The notes beneath the pieces are model-generated. The model ran no database searches, had not been told where the DNA came from, and saw only the letters and a program-made list of their open reading frames with translations. The position numbers and the translations under genes are program-made. Source: Arthrobacter sp. MYb213 (GTDB lineage Bacteria; Actinomycetota; Actinomycetes; Actinomycetales; Micrococcaceae). Taken from it: a DNA stretch of 64,000 nt. Shown one piece after another: positions 1 through 8,724 of this stretch (positions are counted from its first letter, which is position 1; the number at the start of each line of letters is the position of its first letter). The stretch covers positions 1-64,000 of the forward strand of contig NZ_PCQA01000001.1 in NCBI RefSeq assembly GCF_002979915.1. The letters run 5' to 3'.

Positions 1-192
1 CCCCGCCCCCCTCCATAGTGCTCCCCAAAATTAGATTCTGCCCATAAACAGCGGTTTCTCGGCCTTTTTGCGCCAGAACTCCTTAACTGTCGGTCCATTC
101 TTCCTTAGACCCTCCACAACAGAAGCTGGGAAAAACCCGCGAAATCAAGGCCTTTTTTAATTCCAACTCCTCGCGAAAACGCGTTGTTTGCG
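1..192. other. Non-coding stretch upstream of the mraZ promoter
   Basis: No convincing gene was seen here. The longest reading frame on the minus strand (105-395) runs through the mraZ promoter and the start of mraZ and looks like a shadow. The left neighbour lies outside the window. A C-rich run at the very edge (1-14) is the only compositional oddity. Confidence 0.5.
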
Positions 193-220
193 TTGACAGT
201 GGAGGGTTGTGGAGTAAAGT
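193..220 (+). promoter_or_regulatory. Promoter of the division and cell-wall operon
   Basis: A perfect -35 hexamer TTGACA (193-198) is followed after 16 bases by TAAAGT (215-220), a fair -10. Transcription would start near 227, about 50 bases before the mraZ start codon. The MraZ repeats overlap the spacer, the -10 and the start site, which fits autorepression. Confidence 0.6.
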
Positions 221-244
221 GGAGTGCAGTAGAGGGAATTGGGT
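200..244 (+). promoter_or_regulatory. MraZ operator: five TGGAG-like direct repeats, 10-base period
   Basis: TGGAG occurs at 200, 210 and 220, TAGAG at 230 and TGGGT at 240, each exactly ten bases after the last, so all lie on one face of the helix. MraZ in Escherichia coli is known to bind TGGG-type repeats separated by five-base spacers upstream of its own gene. Five units is more than the three usually drawn; the last two are imperfect. Confidence 0.7.
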
Positions 245-276
245 AATTGGACCACTTTGCGGGAGAGGCGGTGTGC

Positions 277-690
277 ATGTTCCTTGGAACGTACACGCCC
301 CGACTCGATGAAAAAGGTCGACTAATTCTGCCTGCTAAATATCGTGACGAGCTCTCATTTGGCCTAGTGCTTACCCGAGGGCAGGAACGTTGCATATATG
401 TCTTTAGCCAGCGCGAGTTTGAGAAGCAACATGAGCAACTAGCTCAGGCATCGCTGACTTCGCGTAAAGCACGAGATTATGCGCGTGTGTTCTTGTCAGG
501 TGCTTCTGACGAATTGCCAGACAAACAAGGACGAGTCACGATTCCGCAGGTATTGCGTAGCTACGGAGGCTTGGACCGTGAAGTGACGGTCATCGGTGCG
601 GGAAACCGAATCGAAATTTGGGACTCCACTGCCTGGCAGCAGTACTTGCAAGAACAGGAAGAAGTATTTTCCGAAACGGACGAAGACTAG
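277..690 (+). CDS. mraZ: Transcriptional regulator MraZ
   Basis: MraZ is a ring-shaped DNA-binding protein that represses its own promoter and so tunes the division/wall operon. The protein opens [16 protein letters not shown], the classic first AbrB-like half, and a second half follows with [17 protein letters not shown] start it at ATG 277 (137 residues) because the family begins at this methionine and GGAGAGG lies eight bases upstream. A longer frame from TTG 247 would add ten residues with no family match. The ten-base repeat array just upstream supports the call. It is the first gene of the operon, with a 179-base gap to rsmH. Confidence 0.93.
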   Translation: MFLGTYTPRLDEKGRLILPAKYRDELSFGLVLTRGQERCIYVFSQREFEKQHEQLAQASLTSRKARDYARVFLSGASDELPDKQGRVTIPQVLRSYGGLDREVTVIGAGNRIEIWDSTAWQQYLQEQEEVFSETDED

Positions 691-706
691 AACCCATTGC
701 GGGTTC
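690..706 (+). terminator. Short hairpin after mraZ, possible weak terminator or attenuator
   Basis: GAACCC (690-695), a five-base loop and GGGTTC (701-706) form a six-base-pair stem directly at the mraZ stop, followed by a mixed GT-rich stretch rather than a clean T run. It may attenuate read-through into rsmH; full termination seems unlikely because rsmH has no clear promoter of its own. Confidence 0.3.
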
Positions 707-869
707 CGGTGTTTTCCACAGAAACAAGAACGCTGGGATGAGATCTCCAGCCACCTTGACGGTGACTTGCTCTGGCTCCACTTCCCCGGATCCAGATCAA
801 AATTCATCGACACGAGGTTGGATGGGGATCTGATTCCAGCGGAGACAACAACAGCGAAAAGGGGGCGCA

Positions 870-1862
870 GTGCCGAATCAAGATTCTCAACGACCAGCTT
901 CGGAGCGACATGTTCCGGTATTACTGGATCGATGCGTCAATCTTTTGGCACCGGGCATCGAGCGCGCCAATGCCGACGGACGTAGAGCCGTTGTTGTGGA
1001 CTGCACCCTAGGAATGGGTGGACACTCCGAGGCGATCCTGCAACGCTTCGACAATCTCCACCTGATCGGTCTTGACCGTGACGAGCAGGCTCACCAGCTT
1101 GCCGGAGCTCGTCTAAAGCCTTTCGAAGATCGAGTAGACCTTGTGCATGCGGTCTACGACGAAATCTCGGACGTGGTGGAAGACCTGGGTTTCCCGGGAA
1201 TCGACGGCGTACTTTTTGATCTTGGTGTTTCCTCATTGCAACTCGATGAGCGCGAACGAGGTTTTGCATATTCCTACAATGCGCCTCTAGATATGCGTAT
1301 GGACACCTCGGTGGGTCCAACTGCCGAAGACTTGGTCAACGACCTGGACCGTGAGCGACTGCTCCGGATTATTCGTCAGTGGGGCGAAGAGAAATTTGCG
1401 GGTCGAATTTCTACAGCCATCGTGGAGGCGCGAGCCACAGAACGAATCACGACGACAGCTCAGCTGGTCGAGGTTATTCGCTCGGTAGTTCCTGCTGCTG
1501 CAGCACGCACCTCAGGGCACCCTGCAAAGCGAACTTTCCAAGCATTGCGTATTGCGGTGAATGAAGAGCTTGACGTTCTGGAACGAGCTATACCTGCGTC
1601 GATGTCCTCACTACATGTTGGCGGCCGGGTGGTCGTCATGAGTTACCACTCGCTCGAAGACAAAATCACCAAACGTCACTTCGTCAAGGGTTCTACCTCG
1701 TCGGCTCCTCCGGGTTTTCCAGTTGAGCTGGAAGAGCATAAGCCCGAATTCAAGGTACTCACCAAGGGCACCGAGAAGCCGACAGAAGCAGAAATCGCAG
1801 AAAATCCACGTGCTGCATCGGCCCGCTTGCGTGCGGTCGAAAGAGTTCTGAAAAGGAGCTAG
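870..1862 (+). CDS. rsmH: 16S rRNA (cytosine(1402)-N(4))-methyltransferase RsmH
   Basis: RsmH (MraW) methylates N4 of C1402 in the ribosomal P site using S-adenosylmethionine. The 330-residue protein has the family landmarks in order: HVPVLLD near the N-terminus, the SAM loop [24 protein letters not shown], and the C-terminal SYHSLED. The GTG start at 870 is preceded by a GGGGGC stretch. It is second in the operon and its stop is three bases from ftsL, whose ribosome site AAGGAG lies in the end of this gene. Confidence 0.95.
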   Translation: MPNQDSQRPASERHVPVLLDRCVNLLAPGIERANADGRRAVVVDCTLGMGGHSEAILQRFDNLHLIGLDRDEQAHQLAGARLKPFEDRVDLVHAVYDEISDVVEDLGFPGIDGVLFDLGVSSLQLDERERGFAYSYNAPLDMRMDTSVGPTAEDLVNDLDRERLLRIIRQWGEEKFAGRISTAIVEARATERITTTAQLVEVIRSVVPAAAARTSGHPAKRTFQALRIAVNEELDVLERAIPASMSSLHVGGRVVVMSYHSLEDKITKRHFVKGSTSSAPPGFPVELEEHKPEFKVLTKGTEKPTEAEIAENPRAASARLRAVERVLKRS

Positions 1863-1865
1863 CCC

Positions 1866-2648
1866 ATGACCCAACGAGCCCAACGTCGAGTCACCAAGAC
1901 CGCCGCAATGACCGCACAGACGGTTGTCGACGGTAGTGCTGCTCGCGCCGTTCGTCCGGAACCAGTGGCAGCAAGTGAACTTCCAGAGCTTGATTCGCGC
2001 CAGCGCGTTACGCTCTCACTCGTACCGCGTATTAACGAGACCAACAAGCGTTCGATGTTGGTCATGGTGATTGCTCTGGTCGTCGTGGCATTTTCAGTGA
2101 TAGTTACGCTCGTGCTGATGAACACGTCGGTAGCCCAAAGACAATATGACATTGTGTCTTTGCGAAACCAAGAACGCGTGCTCTCGCAAGAAAACCAGGC
2201 GCTACTCAAGGAAGCTCAATCGCTGTCAGCTCCGCAGGCGCTGGCCAAAAAAGCGAAAGCGCTTGGCTTAGTAGCACCGGGGGCTCCTGGACTGGTGGAT
2301 CTCAACGACAACTCCATCACGAAGTCTGCAGACAAGGCCGTGGAGGCGGAAGGTAATTCCGCCAACTACGCAACGTTGCCACTACCGGGGCAGAGCATCC
2401 GCGAGAAGGCAAAGGCCGACACGAAGAAGAGTGAGTCCAAGGCACCAGTGCCTACTGTGGGCAATGCCTCTAAAGATGATGCGAAGCCGGCTACCGATTC
2501 GGCGGACTCGAAGAATTCCACGAAGTCTGTAGTGAAAGACGAATCGGCAACTCGCAAGATTGCCGATGACGGACGACCGGTCTTCAAAGATAGCGAACTC
2601 AACGGCGGCACGATCCCAGCACCAATGATCAAATCCCCGACGAACTAG
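1866..2648 (+). CDS. ftsL: Cell division protein FtsL-like (actinobacterial)
   Basis: A 260-residue bitopic membrane protein. About 58 cytoplasmic residues precede one hydrophobic helix (roughly residues 60-83). A coiled-coil segment follows (SLRNQERVLSQENQALLKEA), then a long Lys/Ser/Asp-rich tail. Size, topology and position between rsmH and ftsI match actinobacterial FtsL, which links FtsQ with the FtsW-FtsI synthase pair. Primary sequence is poorly conserved in this family, so the call leans on context and topology. The low-complexity tail is longer than in classical FtsL. Confidence 0.8.
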   Translation: MTQRAQRRVTKTAAMTAQTVVDGSAARAVRPEPVAASELPELDSRQRVTLSLVPRINETNKRSMLVMVIALVVVAFSVIVTLVLMNTSVAQRQYDIVSLRNQERVLSQENQALLKEAQSLSAPQALAKKAKALGLVAPGAPGLVDLNDNSITKSADKAVEAEGNSANYATLPLPGQSIREKAKADTKKSESKAPVPTVGNASKDDAKPATDSADSKNSTKSVVKDESATRKIADDGRPVFKDSELNGGTIPAPMIKSPTN

Positions 2649-2724
2649 CTTTCGCTTTCTAAGCTAGAACCACGACGGTAATTCTCGCTGTCAAGAAACC
2701 ACGTTGAGGGGACTGAGTATCACC

Positions 2725-4539
2725 GTGAGCTCGACCGCACTGGACACAGCAAAAAAGCGCATGCGTTTTTTGCTCATCTTATCTTTGGCAGCACTCCTAG
2801 CAATCGCGGGCCGATTGTTTTGGGTACAGGGAATTAACGCTTCGACCGTCGCCGATGCCGCGCAGGCAGACCGCCAGCGCGAAGAAGTCATCGCGCCGAC
2901 CCGTGGTTCTATCGTTGATCGCAACGGTACGTTGTTGGCGGTCAGCGTTGACCGTTACGACCTGGTTATTGACCAGCGAGACCAGCGAGATCAATTCCGC
3001 CGCGCCAAGCGCGATGGCACCAACGGTAGCGAGTTCATCGGTTGGGATCAGGCGGTCAAGGAACTAGCCCAGATTCTTGACCAGGATCCAGCAGAGCTTG
3101 CCACTTCCGTTCAGCCGCAGGACGGTGCCAAACCCAAAGGCTACGTGGTCCTGGCCAAGGGAGTCACTCCAGAAGTTAAAAACGAAGTGATGGAAGTCGG
3201 CATCCCACGCCTTTCCCCATTGCTACGTAGCGAACGACAGTACCCACAAGGCGTGATCGCCGGACCGCTCCTAGGTTTTGTGCGAAACTCTGAGGATCAA
3301 ACATCCGTGGTGGGTGCTGAAGGCTTAGAACTGAGCCAAGAGAAGCATCTTAAAGGAACCGAAGGCAGTCGCAAGATTGAGGTCAGTGCCGACGGCGTCC
3401 GCATTCCGGTCACCGAGGTTGAAGAGACCCCAGCGGTTAACGGCCAAGACGTCATGCTGACCATCGACTCCGATGTGAACTATGTGGCACAGCGTGAGGC
3501 CGAGAAGAAGCAGAAGCAGTTTAATGCCCAATGGGTATCGGTAGTCGTTCAGGAAGTAAAGACCGGCAAGATCCTTGCCATTGGTGACTCTGCTCAATTA
3601 GATCCCAATGACCCAGGTGCTACCGATCCAGAATTTCGTCGCTCCGTGTCCATTACCCGGGCTTTTGAGCCTGGATCCACCGGCAAAGCTGCAATTTTTG
3701 CTGCGGCAATTGATCAGGGAGCGGTGACGCCTAAGACCGAGTTCCGTGTTCCGAACAAGTACACAGTCACCAAGGAGACTATTAACGACTCCTTGCCACA
3801 CGACACTTTCGATATGACTGCGGCTGGAATTTTTGCTCGTTCCTACAACACCGGTACCGTGATGGTCGGAAACAAGCTGACCAAAAAACAACGCTATGAC
3901 TACATGCGAAAGTTTGGGCTAGGAAGCCCGATTTACCTTGGACTAAACGGTGCAAGCGCTGGACAGCTGGCGAAACCAGAAAATTGGGATCGCCGCCAGC
4001 AGTACACCACGATGTTTGGCCAAGGTTATTCGCAAACTGTCCTTCACACCGCCTCGATTTTCCAGACTCTAGCCAACGGCGGAGAGCGCATCGCACCGAG
4101 CCTCATTGAAGGCTATAAAAACGATGATGGAAGCGTAACCGAACCGGATCAGTCAAAAACGAGCCGCGTTGTGAAGAAAGAGACAGCAAAAGAGATGCTG
4201 AAGCTCATGGAAGGCGTCGTGGAATCGGGCACCGGTACTAAAATGAAGATACCGGGATACCGCGTAGGCGGTAAAACAGGTACCGGACAGGCCGCAAGTG
4301 ATAAGGGCTATGACGGGTACAGCTATTCCTTCGCAGGCGTAGCACCACTGGATGACCCACAGTACGTTGTGGTGGCAACCATGTACCGTCCGCAAGGTAG
4401 CTGGAAAAACTTTTCGGTCGCCGACACGTTTACCGAAGTAATGAGTCACGTACTCAACACCTACAACGTGCCACCAAGCTCCACAAAATCAGAAGCGTAT
4501 GACGTCTTCGTTGGTAAGGAACAAAAGAAACCTTGGTAG
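2725..4539 (+). CDS. ftsI: Septal peptidoglycan transpeptidase FtsI (class B PBP)
   Basis: This is the monofunctional penicillin-binding protein that crosslinks septal peptidoglycan together with FtsW. From GTG 2725 it has 604 residues: a short cytoplasmic tail, one membrane helix (RFLLILSLAALLAIAGRLF), the class B dimerisation domain, and a transpeptidase domain. The active-site motifs are all present: STGK (serine 318, lysine 321), SYN (373-375) and KTG (517-519). A frame from TTG 2704 is seven residues longer. I prefer GTG 2725, which has AGGGGA about 12 bases upstream. The 3' end overlaps the murE start. Confidence 0.93.
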   Translation: MSSTALDTAKKRMRFLLILSLAALLAIAGRLFWVQGINASTVADAAQADRQREEVIAPTRGSIVDRNGTLLAVSVDRYDLVIDQRDQRDQFRRAKRDGTNGSEFIGWDQAVKELAQILDQDPAELATSVQPQDGAKPKGYVVLAKGVTPEVKNEVMEVGIPRLSPLLRSERQYPQGVIAGPLLGFVRNSEDQTSVVGAEGLELSQEKHLKGTEGSRKIEVSADGVRIPVTEVEETPAVNGQDVMLTIDSDVNYVAQREAEKKQKQFNAQWVSVVVQEVKTGKILAIGDSAQLDPNDPGATDPEFRRSVSITRAFEPGSTGKAAIFAAAIDQGAVTPKTEFRVPNKYTVTKETINDSLPHDTFDMTAAGIFARSYNTGTVMVGNKLTKKQRYDYMRKFGLGSPIYLGLNGASAGQLAKPENWDRRQQYTTMFGQGYSQTVLHTASIFQTLANGGERIAPSLIEGYKNDDGSVTEPDQSKTSRVVKKETAKEMLKLMEGVVESGTGTKMKIPGYRVGGKTGTGQAASDKGYDGYSYSFAGVAPLDDPQYVVVATMYRPQGSWKNFSVADTFTEVMSHVLNTYNVPPSSTKSEAYDVFVGKEQKKPW

Positions 4540-6116
4540 TTCAGGAATCAGGCACGCCACGCGAGCTGGAACATCATTTGCGACCTAGCACGGTCAAAGG
4601 CATCGACTTTGATCAGTTGCTAGAACCTCTCGCTGCAACCGCTCATGGAGCCGCTAATAAGCGACCTATTACCGGAGTGAGCCTGAACCCACAGATAGTT
4701 CAGCCCGGGGACGTATTCCTGGCCATCTCGGGCGCAAAACGTCACGGCGCAGAATTCCTAGACACCGCCATAGCCAATGGAGCCGTCGCGCTGATCACCG
4801 ATGAGGCGGGCCTCAATCTGTTGGCGGAACCGGCATCGATTCCGGTGGCAGTAGTCAGTGACGTGCGTAAAATTGCAGCTCGTGCCGCCAGCATGGTCTA
4901 CGGTACTGCCCGGAACTGCCCGGAACTGCTAGCGGTGACCGGTACCAATGGTAAAACCACCACCACCTTTATGATCCGGGCAATTACCGAGGCCCTTGGC
5001 TCACACGCAGGTCTTGTTGGCACCATTGAAATGTCTGCTCGCGGTCAAATTATCCCTAGCGTGCTCACCACCCCCGAGGCCACCCAGTTACATGGTGTCC
5101 TTGCACGGATGCATGAACAAGATATTTCCACGGTGGCAATGGAAGTTTCTAGCCATTCGCTGAGTTACGGTCGAGTCGACGGATTGCAGTTTGCCGTATC
5201 CGGATATACCAACCTCACCCAGGACCATCTCGATCTACATGGCTCCATGGAAGACTACTTCCAGACCAAGGCGCAACTGTTTACCTCGGAGCACAGCCAG
5301 CGTGCAGTGGTGATGGTCGATGACTCCTATGGACAGCGACTGGCACAGAATGCGTCAATTCCCACCGAGTCACTGAGCCTTGACTCAAAGACCGATGCCG
5401 ACTGGCACGTAGCGAACATTGCGCCCAGCGTATTAGGACATGAGTTCTCCATCGTGCACCGCGATGGACGTGAAATTCATGCCCGCACCGGTTTGCCGGG
5501 ACTGTTTAATGTCGCCAATGCGGCGCTGGCAACCGTGATGGTGCTGGCCAGCGGTGTCGCACTAGAACGGCTCCAGGAAGCACTGAAGCAAGCTGACCCA
5601 CTGTCAGTATCGGTTCCAGGTCGTATGCAAGTCATTGGCGAGTCACCGGTGGCCGTGGTGGACTTCGCGCATAACTCCGATGCCATTGCCAAAGCCTTGG
5701 AATCGATGCGCGTCACCGAGCAAGGACGTCGAATTATCGTTTTCGGTGCCACCGGTGAACGTGACAAGACCAAGCGCCCAGATATGGGTGCCGTGGCGGC
5801 GCGTCATGCAGACATCGTTATTGTCACCGATGACGATCCACATGGGGAAGACCCGGAACCAATCCGCGAACAGGTTGCCGCCGGCGCGCAAGCGGTCATC
5901 GACGCTGAACGTACATCGGTTCAGCTATTTAACATCGCGCCACGCGCTAAAGCCGTAGAGTTCGCTGTGAGTTTGGCTGGAGTGCAAGACGCGATACTCG
6001 TTGCCGGTCGCGGACACGAAGTTAGCCAAGACGTAGCCGGTATTGACGTTGAGTTAGATGACCGCGTCGAACTGGCCAATGCGCTAAAGCTTCATGGATT
6101 TGTGACCATTTACTAG
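4533..6116 (+). CDS. murE: UDP-MurNAc-tripeptide synthetase MurE, probably lysine-adding
   Basis: MurE adds the third amino acid to UDP-MurNAc-L-Ala-D-Glu with ATP. The 527-residue frame has the Mur ligase ATP loop GTNGKTTTT, the DHLDLHGSMEDYFQTKAQLF region that includes the carbamylated lysine, and a C-terminal domain. Diaminopimelate-adding enzymes carry a DNPR motif. Here the matching place reads DDPH (residues 434-437), so the arginine that holds diaminopimelate is a histidine. This agrees with the lysine-type wall of Micrococcaceae. The TTG start at 4533 overlaps the last codons of ftsI and has AAGGA 12 bases upstream. Lysine specificity is inferred. Confidence 0.92.
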   Translation: MVVQESGTPRELEHHLRPSTVKGIDFDQLLEPLAATAHGAANKRPITGVSLNPQIVQPGDVFLAISGAKRHGAEFLDTAIANGAVALITDEAGLNLLAEPASIPVAVVSDVRKIAARAASMVYGTARNCPELLAVTGTNGKTTTTFMIRAITEALGSHAGLVGTIEMSARGQIIPSVLTTPEATQLHGVLARMHEQDISTVAMEVSSHSLSYGRVDGLQFAVSGYTNLTQDHLDLHGSMEDYFQTKAQLFTSEHSQRAVVMVDDSYGQRLAQNASIPTESLSLDSKTDADWHVANIAPSVLGHEFSIVHRDGREIHARTGLPGLFNVANAALATVMVLASGVALERLQEALKQADPLSVSVPGRMQVIGESPVAVVDFAHNSDAIAKALESMRVTEQGRRIIVFGATGERDKTKRPDMGAVAARHADIVIVTDDDPHGEDPEPIREQVAAGAQAVIDAERTSVQLFNIAPRAKAVEFAVSLAGVQDAILVAGRGHEVSQDVAGIDVELDDRVELANALKLHGFVTIY

Positions 6117-6166
6117 CTCACAGAAGTCCTCCTCAACCGCCGCTCAAGTGTAAAGTCCTAATTGCC

Positions 6167-7624
6167 ATGATTGATTTGTCTCTCTCCGACCTGCTCGCGA
6201 TCACCGGGGGTCGCGCGACAGCTACTGTCGCCCCATCCACCGTCATCTCATCGGTTACTACCGATTCGCGTGACGTGCTTCCCGGAGCCCTTTTTGTTGC
6301 TAAACCCGGCGAATTTTCTGACGGACACGCCTTTATTGACAAAGCCCTGTCCAGCGGAGCCACGTTGGCCCTCGCCGAACGTGTCACCCTCGACGAGCAA
6401 AGAGCCGAACATCCGGCAATTATTGTCGATGACGCGGTCGAAGCGATGGGCCAGATCGCTGCGCACATCGTTGAGTATCTGAAGAAGAAAAACGACGCCG
6501 TGGTCATCGGTATCACCGGCTCGGCCGGCAAAACAACCACCAAAGACCTCTTAGCAACCATTCTGTCCAAGGTTGCGCCTACGGTGTCGCCGATTGGCTC
6601 CTATAACGGAGAAGTCGGAGTACCCCTGACCGTCTTTAGTGCCACCGAAGACACCAAGTACTTGGTGATCGAGATGGGCGCTACCGGTATTGGCCACCTG
6701 ACCTACCTCACCGATATGGTCCACCCTAAGATCGGGGTGGTGTTGTGTGTAGGCACCGCACATGCCGGTGAATTTGGCGGAGTGGAAAATATTGAAAAGG
6801 CCAAGGGCGAACTTGTTGAAGCCTTAGACGCTTCCGGGACCGCACTACTAAATTTTGATGACTCGCGAGTCGCACGGATGGCGCAGCGCTCCGGGGGAGC
6901 GGTACGTTACTTCGGTACCGTCAGCAACAAACCCGAGAACGCGAGCGTCTGGGCGCAAGATGTCGTGGTCAACTCCGATGGACAGCCTGAACTGACTCTA
7001 GAATTTTCCAATGGTTACAGCCAGCGCATCACCTCAGGACTGCTTGGACGCCATCATGTCTCGAATATCTTGGCCGCTGCAGGTGCAGCCGCTGAACTAG
7101 GTATCGACTCGGCCCTAATTGCGCAGACCCTTGACGGGCTGACTGCTGGCAGTCGCTGGCGCATGGAACGCATTGAGCGCGCCGATGGAGTGACCATCAT
7201 TAACGATGCGTACAACGCGAATCCAGAGTCCATGCGTGCAGCACTTCGCACGCTGGCCGAACTAGGACTTCCTAACGAGCAAGGTGTTGCCCGGCGTACC
7301 TGGGCGGTATTAGGCGAAATGCTGGAGCTCGGCGACGAATCCCGACACGAGCATGATGTTTTGGGCCGCATCGCGGTACGAATGAACATCAAAAAGTTGT
7401 TGGTGATTGGCTGGGGCGCAAAGCTGGCATATAACTCGGCGGTGCTCGAAGGCAGTTGGGGTGACGAAGCCTACTTCGTGGAAACCATCGAAGAGGCACG
7501 TAGCCAGCTTGCCGAGCAGCTTTTGCCCGGCGATATAGTTTTGTTCAAATCTTCAAATGGCGCCGGGTTACGACACCTAGGTGATGACATTGCAGCACTG
7601 GTGAAAGAAGGCGAAGACGCATGA
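6167..7624 (+). CDS. murF: UDP-MurNAc-tripeptide--D-Ala-D-Ala ligase MurF
   Basis: MurF adds the D-Ala-D-Ala dipeptide and so completes the cytoplasmic pentapeptide precursor. The 485-residue protein has the Mur ligase ATP loop GSAGKTTTK near residue 115, the central-domain EMGATGIGHL, and the C-terminal NDAYNANPESM motif typical of MurF. It starts at ATG 6167, 50 bases after murE, and its stop overlaps the mraY start in an ATGA arrangement, so the two are probably translationally coupled. Confidence 0.95.
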   Translation: MIDLSLSDLLAITGGRATATVAPSTVISSVTTDSRDVLPGALFVAKPGEFSDGHAFIDKALSSGATLALAERVTLDEQRAEHPAIIVDDAVEAMGQIAAHIVEYLKKKNDAVVIGITGSAGKTTTKDLLATILSKVAPTVSPIGSYNGEVGVPLTVFSATEDTKYLVIEMGATGIGHLTYLTDMVHPKIGVVLCVGTAHAGEFGGVENIEKAKGELVEALDASGTALLNFDDSRVARMAQRSGGAVRYFGTVSNKPENASVWAQDVVVNSDGQPELTLEFSNGYSQRITSGLLGRHHVSNILAAAGAAAELGIDSALIAQTLDGLTAGSRWRMERIERADGVTIINDAYNANPESMRAALRTLAELGLPNEQGVARRTWAVLGEMLELGDESRHEHDVLGRIAVRMNIKKLLVIGWGAKLAYNSAVLEGSWGDEAYFVETIEEARSQLAEQLLPGDIVLFKSSNGAGLRHLGDDIAALVKEGEDA

Positions 7625-8724
7625 TCGCATTGATTCTAGGCGCAGGCATTGCCTTAGTGCTGACCATGGTGGCCATGCCGCTGTATATCCGACTGCTGAC
7701 CAAAAAGCAGTACGGACAAGTAGTGCGTGACGACGGACCGAACTCACATGCGGTGAAGTCCGGTACCCCCACCATGGGTGGTGTGGTCTTTATCCTTGCG
7801 GTCTTTGTTGCTTACTTCCTCACTCACGGCATCCTAGGGCTGATGGGGCGTACTTCCTCCGGGATTACCGCCAGCGGCTTGCTGGTATTGCTCTTGTTCG
7901 GCGGAATGGGACTTGTCGGCTTCCTCGATGACTTCATCAAGATCGCCAAGAAGCGTTCCTTGGGACTGCGCGCCTACCAGAAGATCGTCTTACAGGCGAT
8001 TGTGGGCATCAGCTTCGCAGTTCTTGCCTTGCAGTTCCCTAACGCTCAAGGGCTGACGCCCGGGTCGACGGCGATTTCATTTTTGCGAGATCTGAAGATT
8101 GACCTAGCCTTCGCCGGACCATTGGTGGGTCTGATTCTCTTTGTGCTTTGGGCCAATCTGATCTCCACTGCGACCACCAACGGTGTGAACTTGGCTGACG
8201 GTCTTGACGGTCTTGCCACTGGTGCTTCGATTATGGTGTTCGGCGCTTACACGCTCATTGGTATCTGGCAACAAAACCAGGCCTGTGGCCGCGATAATGC
8301 GATGGAAGTTTGCTACACCGTGCGCGACCCGCAGGATCTAGCGCTGCTCGGTGCAACGATTTCCGGCGCCTTGATCGCCTTCCTCTGGTGGAACGCTAAG
8401 CCAGCGAAGATCTTCATGGGGGATACCGGCTCGCTAGCTATTGGTGGCGCCCTCGCAGCGATGGCGATCCTCTCACGTACCCAGCTGTTGCTGGTTGTCA
8501 TTGCCGGCCTGTTCGTCATCATCGCCTTGTCGGTGATCATCCAGGTTGGTTACTTCAAACTTTCCGGTGGTAAGCGCGTCTTCAAGATGGCGCCTTTGCA
8601 ACACCACTTTGAGCTCTCGGGCTGGCCCGAAGAGAATGTTGTTATTCGTTTCTGGATTCTGGCCGGTCTCTTTGTCGCAGCCGGGCTGGGTCTGTTCTAC
8701 TCCGAATGGGTTGTCGCACTGTGA
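7621..8724 (+). CDS. mraY: Phospho-N-acetylmuramoyl-pentapeptide transferase MraY
   Basis: MraY is the polytopic membrane enzyme that moves phospho-MurNAc-pentapeptide onto undecaprenyl phosphate to make lipid I. The 367-residue protein has about ten hydrophobic helices and the catalytic signatures in order: FLDDFIKIAKKRSLGL, NLADGLDGLATG, FMGDTGSLAIGG and the HHFE motif near the C-terminus. Its ATG overlaps the murF stop and its own stop overlaps the preferred murD start. Confidence 0.96.
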   Translation: MIALILGAGIALVLTMVAMPLYIRLLTKKQYGQVVRDDGPNSHAVKSGTPTMGGVVFILAVFVAYFLTHGILGLMGRTSSGITASGLLVLLLFGGMGLVGFLDDFIKIAKKRSLGLRAYQKIVLQAIVGISFAVLALQFPNAQGLTPGSTAISFLRDLKIDLAFAGPLVGLILFVLWANLISTATTNGVNLADGLDGLATGASIMVFGAYTLIGIWQQNQACGRDNAMEVCYTVRDPQDLALLGATISGALIAFLWWNAKPAKIFMGDTGSLAIGGALAAMAILSRTQLLLVVIAGLFVIIALSVIIQVGYFKLSGGKRVFKMAPLQHHFELSGWPEENVVIRFWILAGLFVAAGLGLFYSEWVVAL

